From: JAWOJF01 sp046481785
GTDB lineage: Bacteria; Bacteroidota; Ignavibacteria; Ignavibacteriales; Ignavibacteriaceae
Length of the DNA: 15,109 nt
NCBI GenBank assembly: GCA_046481785.1
Contig: JAWOJF010000375.1
Span: 1-15,109 of the forward strand
Direction of reading: 5' to 3'
Shown here: piece after piece, positions 7,455 to 15,049 of the stretch
Layout: each line of letters starts with the position of its first letter
How positions within the stretch are numbered: position 1 is the stretch's first letter
Program-made: the position numbers and the translations under genes
The notes under the pieces: model-generated
Databases searched by the model: none
The model's input: only the letters and a program-made list of their open reading frames with translations
What the model was told of the DNA's origin: nothing

Positions 7455-8795
7455 CTATTTATTTACAAAAACTTTATATTCCCACGGCTTAAATGAAACA
7501 TTTAACTCTGCAGACAGGTCTGCTTCTTCACCATTAAAGAGATCCCGATAACTTCCTTTAATGATATCATTATTCAGGCTAATATCAATATTCTGGCCTG
7601 AAAGGTTAAACACAGCCAAAATTTTTTCACCCTCTTTTTCCCTTACAAAAGCGAGAAGTTTTTCATCACCTGCGGGAGATATAAAATTTATCCCGCTCCC
7701 ATGTTTACCATTTTGTAAAGTTTTACTATTAAGTTTATAATTAAGCAGTGTCTTATATACTTCTGAAAATTTATGCTCTTTCCACTCAATAGGATCTTTT
7801 TCAAAAAATGCCAGACGTTTGTTTAAGCCGGCCTCCTGCCCGTTATATACAAGGGGCATACCCGGAACAAGTCCTGATAAAACAGCAAATACCTCAACCG
7901 CATCTCCAAGCCTTTCAAAGACAGTTCCGTTCCATGAGTTTTCATCATGATTGGAGGTAAACCTCATCCTGAAGTCATCCGGCCTGTATTTGGTTTTTTC
8001 CTCTTCCAGAAATTTAATTATATCCGCAGCATTATTTTCTCCTTTGGCAATCCTGTTCATTATTCCATGGAATTCCCAGGAGTAGGTCATATCAAAGGCT
8101 GCATGAATTTCCGGGTTATCGTCTTCAGCAAGCATAAAAAGCGGTTTAATTTCATCAAGTTCTTTTTTTGCCTGTAACCAGAATTCGAGCGGAACCATAC
8201 CCGCAACATCGCATCTGTATCCGTCTATATCGCACTCCTTAACCCAGTAAACAAGTGCATCCGTCATATATTTCCATAATTCTTTATTATCATAATTCAG
8301 GTCTATAACATCAGCCCAGTCGGCAACCGGAGGTACAAAATTACCAAGTGAATCTTTTGTAAAAAAATCGGGATTCTCAACAGTAAGCGGGTTATCCCAT
8401 GAGGTATGATTAGCAACCCAGTCAATTATTACGTACATCTCCTGATCATGGATAGCTTTAACTAAAGATTTAAAATCTTCAAGTGTGCCGTGCTCAGGGT
8501 TTATGCCCAGATAGTCCTTAACTGAATAATAACTTCCCAGTGTACCCTTTCTGTTTTTTTCTCCTATAGGATGAATGGGCATAAGCCAGATAATTCCTAC
8601 TCCCATTTCCTTTAACCTGGGAAGATGTTTTTCAAAATCTTCAAATTTTCCGGATTCAGAAAATTGTCTCAGGTTTACTTCATATATTGTTTGGTTATAA
8701 CTCCATTCAGGATGTACAACGGACTGTCCATTAATATTAATAAAAAATGTCAGCAGGACAAGCAATACAATTTTCATTCGTGCGGTATTAATCAT
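7455..8795 (-). CDS. secreted GH13 alpha-amylase-family glycosidase
   Basis: The 446-residue protein has an N-terminal signal peptide (hydrophobic stretch about 8-20, probable cleavage near Gly23-Gln24) with no lipobox cysteine, so it is probably periplasmic or secreted. The GH13 barrel shows region I Asp125-Trp-Val-Ala-Asn-His130, region II Gly192-Tyr-Arg194-Cys-Asp196, region III Glu224 and region IV Asn282-His283-Asp284. The catalytic set is therefore nucleophile Asp196, acid Glu224 and stabiliser Asp284, all intact. A beta-sandwich C-domain follows from about 365. It should cleave or rearrange alpha-1,4-glucans such as maltodextrin. It closely resembles short secreted amylases of Bacteroidota. 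The chosen ATG has a GGAG site 11 bases upstream; Met7 is an alternative that also gives a good signal peptide. No SusC/SusD-like or sugar-transport gene is nearby. The exact linkage specificity is unknown. Confidence 0.92.
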   Translation of the reverse strand: MINTARMKIVLLVLLTFFININGQSVVHPEWSYNQTIYEVNLRQFSESGKFEDFEKHLPRLKEMGVGIIWLMPIHPIGEKNRKGTLGSYYSVKDYLGINPEHGTLEDFKSLVKAIHDQEMYVIIDWVANHTSWDNPLTVENPDFFTKDSLGNFVPPVADWADVIDLNYDNKELWKYMTDALVYWVKECDIDGYRCDVAGMVPLEFWLQAKKELDEIKPLFMLAEDDNPEIHAAFDMTYSWEFHGIMNRIAKGENNAADIIKFLEEEKTKYRPDDFRMRFTSNHDENSWNGTVFERLGDAVEVFAVLSGLVPGMPLVYNGQEAGLNKRLAFFEKDPIEWKEHKFSEVYKTLLNYKLNSKTLQNGKHGSGINFISPAGDEKLLAFVREKEGEKILAVFNLSGQNIDISLNNDIIKGSYRDLFNGEEADLSAELNVSFKPWEYKVFVNK

Positions 8796-8849
8796 ATAAC
8801 AAATAACTCCATTTTTTAATAAAACAATGAACGGTAAACAGGGCGGGAA

Positions 8850-10838
8850 TTATATTTTATAAATCTGCGGATTAGTTTTGTTTTTTTCTTTTAATCCTTT
8901 TACAGGAGCACTTTTATCTTCCGGTTCTTCATCTTTTAAGGAAGGAGACTCGTATCTTAATTTATTTCTTATTTTCTGATACCGCTGCAGGATAGACTGG
9001 TGTTTCGTTATTTCATCCTGTAATTTTTTCTTGAGCATTTTAAGCTTTGCTACTTGTCCGCGGTGTTCTTCATACTCAATTTTTAGATTAATAACAGAGT
9101 TTTCCATCTGTTCCATTTCTTTTAATGAATCGGATATCTTATCCCTGAATGACTGAAGCTGCTCTTCCTGCTCTTTAACTTCATTATTAACTTTTGTTTT
9201 TCTGTCTCTCGATTTATTAAAGCTGTCAATCATCATAGTAAGAAGTTCCTGCATACTTTTTTCGATAGCATTTCTTTTTTTGAATAACATCTCAGTCTCA
9301 AGCCGCAGATCCTGATTATAGTTTTTCCTGTCACGCGTATCCTCTTCAACTTTCCTTATATCAGACCTTAACAATTCTTTTTCCTTATTCATATTGCTTA
9401 GTACCTGCTCTATAGATTCGAGCTCTGCCTGGCGCATATTCAGAACACGTTCACTTTCCTCAAGGGAAGCAATTTTATCAAAAAGCATCTGGTCTTTTTC
9501 ATCAATATCTTTTTCTTTCTTCAGTACAACTTTTTCCAGCACATTTCTTTTTTTATTAATCTCATTCAGTTCAAAATTAAACTTCTGGAACATCTTGCTG
9601 AATCTTGCTTCAAGCTCTGAATTGCTTTGCTCAATCTCCCCTTTCCTTTTTTCAAGGAGTGATATAAAATCTTTAAGTTTTGCTGTTTCCTGGATGAATT
9701 TCGCAGCAGCCTCACGTTCTCCGGCAATTTTTTTATCTATTTCAATTTTTTGAGCTTCGTAAGAGACAAAATTAGCTTTAATATCTTTTAGCCTGTTTTC
9801 ATTCTCAGCCAGCTCGGTATTTAATGTAGATAATCTTTTTGATTTAACACTAAGCGATTGTTCAACGGAAAAGAGCTCTCTTTGTTTAATCCCTGCATCC
9901 TCAGAAAGCTTTTGTACATCTGCATTCAGATTTTCTATCTGCTTTATCTTCTGTTCATGTTCTTTCTCAAGGCCTAACGCTTTTAATTCAAGTGAAGTAA
10001 TAGCTTCTTCTTTTTCGGCAATATTGCTGTTTAATCCTTTAATTAATTCGTTTTTAAATTTTTCCTCTTCAGAAAGATTATTCAGTTTGCGTTTGAGAGC
10101 CTGCTCCTCTTCCTGCAGAGTGGAAATACGTTTTAAAGATTCAGCATGTTCATTTTCAATATTTGTAATCCGTTCATTTACAACAGTAAGTTCATTCTCT
10201 TTTTCAGAAATTTCATTCCGCAGGTCACTCTCTTTCTTCTGAAGCTCAGCAATAATTTCTTCGGCTCTCCTTAATTTGCCCTCAATCTCGGTATGTCTTT
10301 CAAGAAGTGATTTCCCCTTCTCCTCAATCTCAGTGATCTGGCTAAGCTTGGATTCTTCAAGCTGTTTGAGTTCGTTTTCTTTTTGGCTTAATTCCTCTAC
10401 CTGTTCCTTTACCTTATCAAGGTATCCTTCAACTTCCTGCTGCCGGCTAAGCAGTTCATCGGTACTATCGGTTATTGCCTGCTTATCTGTAAAACGATCA
10501 TTACCGGATATAAGTGACTCCAGATCGGTAACACGGTTTGTGTAAGAAAGGACTGTATTCTGAAGATCATCCTTCATTTCATTAAGATTTGCTATACGGT
10601 CCTGAAGCTGAGTTATCTCCATTTTAGCAAGAACTTCTTCTTTTCTCATCTGCTCAATTTCTTCTTTAACTATCCGCTTTTCATCATTCAGTTGAGAAAC
10701 TTCGATCCTCATTTTTTTTAAAACTTCATCCAGGTTCCGTGCATTTCCTTCTTTTTCAGTAATATGGTGGAGAGTAGTTTTAAGCTCTTCATTTTCTTTT
10801 CGTAACTCTGCTAATTCTTTAGAACTGAAAATTCCCAT
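8850..10838 (-). CDS. large coiled-coil protein of unknown function
   Basis: I do not recognise this 662-residue protein. It is dominated by Glu, Lys, Leu, Gln and Asn in heptad-like order. Residues 1-631 contain no proline, and I see no cysteine or tryptophan anywhere. A short break at about 109-128 (Gly- and Asp-containing) separates coil 1 (about 5-108) from coil 2 (about 129-628). The last 32 residues form a proline-containing, charged and probably disordered tail. There is no signal peptide, membrane helix, Walker motif or enzyme signature, so it is not an SMC or Rad50 ATPase. A cytoplasmic scaffold or filament-like role (crescentin- or FilP-like) is possible but is inference. The start is firm: AAAGGAG lies six bases before the ATG. 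It appears to have its own promoter (10885-10913). The amylase gene follows after 54 bases. Confidence 0.88.
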   Translation of the reverse strand: MGIFSSKELAELRKENEELKTTLHHITEKEGNARNLDEVLKKMRIEVSQLNDEKRIVKEEIEQMRKEEVLAKMEITQLQDRIANLNEMKDDLQNTVLSYTNRVTDLESLISGNDRFTDKQAITDSTDELLSRQQEVEGYLDKVKEQVEELSQKENELKQLEESKLSQITEIEEKGKSLLERHTEIEGKLRRAEEIIAELQKKESDLRNEISEKENELTVVNERITNIENEHAESLKRISTLQEEEQALKRKLNNLSEEEKFKNELIKGLNSNIAEKEEAITSLELKALGLEKEHEQKIKQIENLNADVQKLSEDAGIKQRELFSVEQSLSVKSKRLSTLNTELAENENRLKDIKANFVSYEAQKIEIDKKIAGEREAAAKFIQETAKLKDFISLLEKRKGEIEQSNSELEARFSKMFQKFNFELNEINKKRNVLEKVVLKKEKDIDEKDQMLFDKIASLEESERVLNMRQAELESIEQVLSNMNKEKELLRSDIRKVEEDTRDRKNYNQDLRLETEMLFKKRNAIEKSMQELLTMMIDSFNKSRDRKTKVNNEVKEQEEQLQSFRDKISDSLKEMEQMENSVINLKIEYEEHRGQVAKLKMLKKKLQDEITKHQSILQRYQKIRNKLRYESPSLKDEEPEDKSAPVKGLKEKNKTNPQIYKI

Positions 10839-10884
10839 TAGAAACTCCTTTTACATCAATACATTATCTACAATAGAGAACTTA

Positions 10885-10913
10885 ATTATAACTTATTTCA
10901 TATTCAATCTAAA
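10885..10913 (-). promoter_or_regulatory. probable sigma-70-type promoter of the coiled-coil gene
   Basis: On the minus strand a perfect TATAAT -10 box (10885-10890) lies 17 bases from a TTTAGA -35 box (10908-10913, four of six matches to consensus). Transcription would start near 10878, giving a leader of about 40 bases before the ATG at 10838. The promoter lies in the largest gap of the window, just after a terminator-like hairpin. It was judged by eye; AT-rich DNA yields chance matches. Confidence 0.42.
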
Positions 10914-10957
10914 AAAAGGCATGATTTCCCCTCCAAATGCTGATTTTAGGCTTTTTT
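10911..10957 (-). terminator. imperfect intrinsic-terminator-like hairpin after the asparagine-synthetase-like gene
   Basis: On the minus strand GCAT (10937-10940) pairs with ATGC (10919-10922), with two further T-A pairs possible across a small bulge, around a purine loop GGAGGGG. Seven Ts follow (10911-10917). An A6 tract upstream (10952-10957) can extend the stem by pairing with the T tract, which also makes it usable from the other strand. It lies 60 to 106 bases beyond the stop of the asparagine-synthetase-like gene. The stem is short and bulged, so efficiency is doubtful. Confidence 0.33.
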
Positions 10958-11016
10958 CAAGATAAATTAGAAAAATCACAGATAAACAAGAGCAGTTGTA
11001 TCTATAACAGAAATGA

Positions 11017-12717
11017 TTAACCTTTAGAAATTGATTCTCTCCATATCTCAAATGTTATCCACCACTCTACTTGTGCAGATAATTCAATTTTCCCACCCTC
11101 ATAATATCCCCTTATTAGCGCATCTATTTTTTTTATATCGTACATGTCAAAACTTCTTACATCCTGACTATTGAGCCTGTCTTGTGCATAGTTCCTCAAA
11201 CCCAATAATATTCTATATTTGGTTTTATTCTTATAAACGAATCCTAATCTTTTTTTAATCTTCTGCAGCACCCTTGATGAAAACATGTTTAAGCCAAAAG
11301 GGTAGTAAATATTATCCTTAACCAAAGGATAACTGCTTAGGTTATTATTCCCGTTTTTAATAATACTTTTAAAGAAGGATTCATTTTTCTTTTCAGAAGG
11401 ATTAAGGCTGAATCCGGAACTTAATACCGAAGGCTGAATTAAGGGCATATAAGAAAATGAAATGGTATCAAGCAGAGCCTGGCTTGGGCCGCTTACATTT
11501 GCAACTTTTGTTTTAATAAAAAACATATCGAGCCAGTTTTCGGCGCCAATATCAGCAGGAGAATCCAGCTCATTAAGAATTTGATTAACGTTTTCTTTGG
11601 CGAACTCAGTCAGTTTAATATTTACATCTGTATTAAAAATACCGGCTTTTTCTTTGGTAAGAAGCGAAAATATTTTTGATACATCCTTGTTTAATAAAGC
11701 CTCCCTGCCGGTAAATAAAAATCTATTTAAATAAGCACGCCTGAAAATTTCTCCATATGCGCCATCAATTACTGTATAACCTTCATCCTTCAGGAATGAA
11801 TAGAAAGGATAATTGATCATCTCCGATACGGAAGCACTTAAACCAAGCTGTAACGAATAATTTTCAAATAATGAATTTAATTCCGGTTCAGAGTTTTTAA
11901 GAAAATAATGCTTTAAGCCCATTTCATCAGAGATCTTTTTTGCAATAAACCCGTCAGGAAGCGATTCATCACCAAAAGTATGAGTTCCCCAGTTTTTATA
12001 CCGGCTGGATAATAATATTTGTAATAAAACACGTGAGTCTATCCCACCGGAGAGACCAAGATTTAAATTACAGCCATACCTAAATGGCAGAGTAACTGCC
12101 TCATGTAAGTTTGAGTAAAAATCATTTGTATTAGTACGCGTTGTAAAATCCGGATGCCAGTCAACTCTTCTAAAGTTAACATCATTATTTTTAATAACAA
12201 GTTTACCCCCCGGACCCAGTTTTTCTATTCCTTTAATTAAAGTTCCCCAGGAAATCTGGTGAGGTAAAAGCCAGAGTGTAGAAAGCTCTTTTAAATTAAT
12301 TTCATGCGTGCCGCTGTATTTTATTATAATATCAATCCGGGTGGAAAAAATAATATTCTCCCCCTCTCTTTTTGTATAAATATCCCGCAGCCCCAAAGGA
12401 TCATTAAAAAGCTCGATGGAATGTTCATCAAATCTTACAGCAGCAAAGTGCCCATCTGTGGCTTTTCCATTTGGCCACGATATATTTCTTATTTCACTAA
12501 TATCCAAAAGCTTCTGATCATAAACCGGCATACCGGAAATAACTATTCCTTTCCCGGAAGATTCAAGATCATAAAGTATGTTATCATCATTTTCATTAAA
12601 AATCAGCTTAATATTTTTACTGCCAATAACTTTAAAGCCGGGAGCATTATTTATAGAACCGATATAGTTTTCAATGGAAGGATTATGAACGCCTGTGTAC
12701 CCGAAAAACCAAGACAT
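11017..12717 (-). CDS. asparagine-synthetase-like amidotransferase homologue lacking the glutaminase cysteine
   Basis: The 566-residue protein has the two-domain layout of AsnB: a Ntn glutaminase-like domain (about 1-180) and an ATP-pyrophosphatase domain (about 200-560). The PP-loop is intact as Ser223-Gly-Gly-Ile-Asp-Ser228, so ATP binding and adenylation are likely. The N-terminus is Met-Ser-Trp-Phe, so the essential Cys2 of glutamine-dependent enzymes is missing and glutamine cannot be used in the normal way. The structural Asp106-Pro-Leu-Gly-Leu-Arg element remains. The later Gly-x-Gly-x-Asp-Glu element of AsnB appears only as Gly319-Ala-Tyr-Gly-Glu-Ile-Phe. Such homologues include beta-lactam synthetase, lasso-peptide cyclases and enzymes in cell-surface polysaccharide loci, so the product is probably not free asparagine. 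The start is ATG with no Shine-Dalgarno, 44 bases after the 111-residue gene. The substrate is unknown. Confidence 0.85.
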   Translation of the reverse strand: MSWFFGYTGVHNPSIENYIGSINNAPGFKVIGSKNIKLIFNENDDNILYDLESSGKGIVISGMPVYDQKLLDISEIRNISWPNGKATDGHFAAVRFDEHSIELFNDPLGLRDIYTKREGENIIFSTRIDIIIKYSGTHEINLKELSTLWLLPHQISWGTLIKGIEKLGPGGKLVIKNNDVNFRRVDWHPDFTTRTNTNDFYSNLHEAVTLPFRYGCNLNLGLSGGIDSRVLLQILLSSRYKNWGTHTFGDESLPDGFIAKKISDEMGLKHYFLKNSEPELNSLFENYSLQLGLSASVSEMINYPFYSFLKDEGYTVIDGAYGEIFRRAYLNRFLFTGREALLNKDVSKIFSLLTKEKAGIFNTDVNIKLTEFAKENVNQILNELDSPADIGAENWLDMFFIKTKVANVSGPSQALLDTISFSYMPLIQPSVLSSGFSLNPSEKKNESFFKSIIKNGNNNLSSYPLVKDNIYYPFGLNMFSSRVLQKIKKRLGFVYKNKTKYRILLGLRNYAQDRLNSQDVRSFDMYDIKKIDALIRGYYEGGKIELSAQVEWWITFEIWRESISKG

Positions 12718-12761
12718 ATATTTTAGAATAGTATTAAGTTGTTAATGAGAGATGAGATAAA

Positions 12762-13097
12762 TTAAAGCTCACCCTTTTTGTATTTCTGCCTGAGATAATA
12801 TTTTTGAAGCTGCCGTTCAATAATTAATTCAGCAAGCTTATCGGGGACAGAGTCCCTGTTTTTTGCACTGAATAATTCATTTACCTTTTCTTCGTTTACA
12901 TCTATAAGATACAGCGTATTAATTAACTGGTTAAACTTTGTTTCCATCATTTCCTTTACCCTGCCGGAAAGATAAAGTTTAAATTCGTTCAGATCATTAA
13001 AATCATTTTGAGATAATAATGAATTAATCCCGGTTTTGGAAAAATCCTTGGATATATAGCGGGAAACTTCTTTTACTTTATTTTTTTCATCTTCCAT
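12762..13097 (-). CDS. small helical cytoplasmic protein of unknown function
   Basis: The 111-residue protein has no signal peptide or membrane segment. It is charged and predicted mostly helical, with a Leu-Tyr-Leu-Ile-Asp-Val-Asn-Glu-Glu-Lys stretch at about 62-71 and a Glu-Leu-Ile-Ile-Glu-Arg-Gln-Leu-Gln-Lys helix near 90-99. This pairing resembles small conserved hypothetical proteins I associate with Bacteroidota, but I cannot name a domain. The start is firm: GGAGG lies six bases before the ATG. It sits 68 bases after the M28 peptidase gene and 44 before the asparagine-synthetase-like gene, so it may share a transcript with both. It lacks the leader-core layout of a modified-peptide precursor. 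Confidence 0.82.
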   Translation of the reverse strand: MEDEKNKVKEVSRYISKDFSKTGINSLLSQNDFNDLNEFKLYLSGRVKEMMETKFNQLINTLYLIDVNEEKVNELFSAKNRDSVPDKLAELIIERQLQKYYLRQKYKKGEL

Positions 13098-13165
13098 ACT
13101 ATTCCTCCAAAATTTTTCAATTAGTCTTTAACTGCCATAAAGGGTTTTTAAGCCATTTAAGTTAG

Positions 13166-14821
13166 TTATTTTGCACTCATCATTTCATCACGTTCAGACT
13201 TAAACTCATTACCGTCACGCCAGTTTGGAAACTTATCATCCATTGCCAGTTTTAATCCAGTATTAAATAATAATTTTATATCATCAACCATACCAGAAAG
13301 ATCCCACCAGGAAGGGTCATACTCATCTCCCGGTTTGTGGTAATACTTTTCAGTCCATTCATTTCTTTTTTCACGCATCCATTTTTCACCTTTTTCAATA
13401 TGCTCCACCCCGCCCTTTGCATATAAAGCAGGAACACCATACTTGGCAAAACTGAAATGGTCTGACCTGTAATAAGAGCCTCTTTGCGGTTCAGGATCAG
13501 GTTTTACAATCCTGTTCAATTCATCAGCAGAACTTTTTATATAATCATCAAGCTCTGAATTCCCATAGCCGATAACAGTTATATCATTTACACTGCCAAA
13601 TACATTCATAGCATCCATATTTATTACTGCTACAGTTTTATTAAGCGGATAAACGGGATGCCGGGCATAGAATTCAGAGCCCAGCAGCCCCTGTTCTTCA
13701 GCAGTTACAGCTAAAAACAAAACAGACCGTTTTGGTCTTTCAGGAAGTTTGGTAAAAGCTTCTGCTATTTCCAATAAGGCAGCCGTACCTGTGGCGTTAT
13801 CTACAGCGCCATTATAAATTTTATCTTCACCCGCCAGGGAAGAATCCATACCGTAATGATCCCAATGAGCAGTATAAATTATAAATTCATCGCTCCGTTC
13901 AGAGCCTTCCCAAACAGCCAGCACATTATTAGATACAGATTCCATAAAATCATTTTTCAGATTTATTGAAAGGGTTAAGTTCATAGGTACAGCTTTAAAG
14001 CCGGGCTTTGCAGCGGCAGTTTTTAATTGTTCAAAATTTAAGCCCGCCTGGGCAAAAATCTCTCCGGCCTTTTGAATATTAATCCATCCTTCAATTTCAC
14101 AATTAAGAAGATTACTATCCTGCGGTATAAGATAAAACTGCGGCCCCGTCCAGCCGTTTCTTACAACTTCCCAGGGATAACTTGCGGGCTCAGTTTCATG
14201 TACAATAAGAACACCGGCCGCCCCCTGCCTTGCAGCTTCCTCATATTTGTATGACCACCTGCCGTAATAAGTCATTGTATTGCCGGTAAATAATGAGCTG
14301 TCCTTAGTAGCAAACCCGGGATCATTTACCAGCACTACTGCAATTTTATCTTTTATATCTGCACCTTCATAATCATTCCAGTTGTGTTCAGAGGCAACAA
14401 TTCCGTATCCTGCAAATACAAGTTCTGCATTTGATACATCTATTTCTTTTCTCAACTGCGATGATGTAATAACATATTCAGAAGCATGTTTTAAAGAAGT
14501 TTCAGAACCATTACCCCTTATATTAATTACCGCCGGAGTTTCCGTTATAACTTCCATCAGAGGAACCTGCTGGAAAAAACTATTTTTATTTCCCGGTTTT
14601 AATCCAATTTTTTTGAATTCATTTTCCAGGTAATTAATCGTTTTTTCTTCACCCGGACCCGAAGGCTGCCTGCCAAGAAATTCGTCTGATGCAAGCACTT
14701 TTATATCTTCAGCAATATCCTCTTTAGTTATTGAATTCATTGCTTCATCTGTATTTGGAGTATCACTGCTGCAGCCAGTTAGTACAGCCAGGATAAGGAA
14801 AAAAGGGAGTACATGTTTCAT
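13166..14821 (-). CDS. M28-family zinc aminopeptidase, PA-domain-containing lipoprotein
   Basis: The 551-residue protein starts with a lipoprotein signal peptide and lipobox Leu-Thr-Gly-Cys, so it should be anchored in the envelope through Cys17. A protease-associated insert (about 125-255) precedes and joins the M28 catalytic part (about 295-500). Two-zinc ligands and catalytic residues are visible: His319 and Asp321 in Ala-His-Trp-Asp-His, bridging Asp341 in Val-Asp-Asn, catalytic Glu375-Glu376, Asp403 in Asn-Met-Asp-Ala, and His455 in Ser-Asp-His. It should release N-terminal residues from peptides in the periplasm or at the surface. I chose the ATG at 14821, which has AGGA four bases upstream and gives a standard signal. 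The frame is open four codons further to a TTG at 14833, which directly follows the upstream stop and has no ribosome site. The gene lies 12 bases after the DUF454-like gene, so the two are cotranscribed. Confidence 0.92.
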   Translation of the reverse strand: MKHVLPFFLILAVLTGCSSDTPNTDEAMNSITKEDIAEDIKVLASDEFLGRQPSGPGEEKTINYLENEFKKIGLKPGNKNSFFQQVPLMEVITETPAVINIRGNGSETSLKHASEYVITSSQLRKEIDVSNAELVFAGYGIVASEHNWNDYEGADIKDKIAVVLVNDPGFATKDSSLFTGNTMTYYGRWSYKYEEAARQGAAGVLIVHETEPASYPWEVVRNGWTGPQFYLIPQDSNLLNCEIEGWINIQKAGEIFAQAGLNFEQLKTAAAKPGFKAVPMNLTLSINLKNDFMESVSNNVLAVWEGSERSDEFIIYTAHWDHYGMDSSLAGEDKIYNGAVDNATGTAALLEIAEAFTKLPERPKRSVLFLAVTAEEQGLLGSEFYARHPVYPLNKTVAVINMDAMNVFGSVNDITVIGYGNSELDDYIKSSADELNRIVKPDPEPQRGSYYRSDHFSFAKYGVPALYAKGGVEHIEKGEKWMREKRNEWTEKYYHKPGDEYDPSWWDLSGMVDDIKLLFNTGLKLAMDDKFPNWRDGNEFKSERDEMMSAK

Positions 14822-14825
14822 ATTT

Positions 14826-14829
14826 TCCT
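14826..14829 (-). promoter_or_regulatory. weak ribosome binding site favouring the ATG start of the M28 lipoprotein
   Basis: On the minus strand AGGA lies four bases before the ATG at 14821, in the short space after the upstream stop codon. The alternative TTG at 14833 has only A/T-rich coding sequence before it. The ATG also gives a conventional short basic n-region for the lipoprotein signal. Confidence 0.45.
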
Positions 14830-14833
14830 GCAA

Positions 14834-15049
14834 CTATTTATTAAAATATTTACTAAATCTTTTCCGCCGGCTTATCCAGCCGTTAAATCTTTCCGATGCT
14901 TTTGCAAAGCAGAACACCGCCGGAATAAAAAATATAAAACCTGGAATTAATGGAAATATTACTCCAATAATACCAATAAATGAAAAAAGAAACCCTAAAG
15001 TGAGATAAATCAATTTTACAGCTTTATTCTTAGAGGGTGTAAGTTTCAT
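14834..15049 (-). CDS. short DUF454/YbaN-like inner membrane protein
   Basis: The 71-residue protein has two membrane helices (about 13-30 and 33-50) joined by a Pro-Leu-Ile-Pro-Gly turn, then a Phe-Cys-Phe-Ala-Lys-Ala-Ser-Glu-Arg segment and a basic C-terminal tail. The order Gly-Ile-Ile-Gly-Val-Ile-Phe-Pro-Leu-Ile-Pro followed by Cys-Phe-Ala-x-Ala-Ser-x-Arg matches the DUF454 (YbaN) family, whose function is unknown. It lacks the usual Pro-Thr-Thr-Pro-Phe after the turn and is shorter than the roughly 115 to 130 residues of many members. The start is ATG at 15049 with no clear Shine-Dalgarno. The stop is 12 bases before the M28 lipoprotein start. The 60 bases to the right edge show no other gene I can support. 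Confidence 0.75.
   Translation of the reverse strand: MKLTPSKNKAVKLIYLTLGFLFSFIGIIGVIFPLIPGFIFFIPAVFCFAKASERFNGWISRRKRFSKYFNK

Noticed and set aside
9394..10545. Several plus-strand open frames rich in Ser and Phe opposite the coiled-coil gene.
   Set aside because: They are the antisense of Glu/Lys/Leu-rich codons, lack ribosome sites and show no domain. The minus-strand gene explains them.
8850..10838. The coiled-coil gene as an SMC, Rad50 or RecN fragment.
   Set aside because: No Walker A, signature or Walker B motif at either end, and both ends have natural N- and C-terminal features.
12762..13097. The small gene beside the AsnB-like enzyme as a lasso- or other modified-peptide precursor.
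   Set aside because: It is 111 residues, evenly charged and helical, with no leader-core layout, no Gly/Ala/Ser core start and no leader peptidase or recognition protein nearby.
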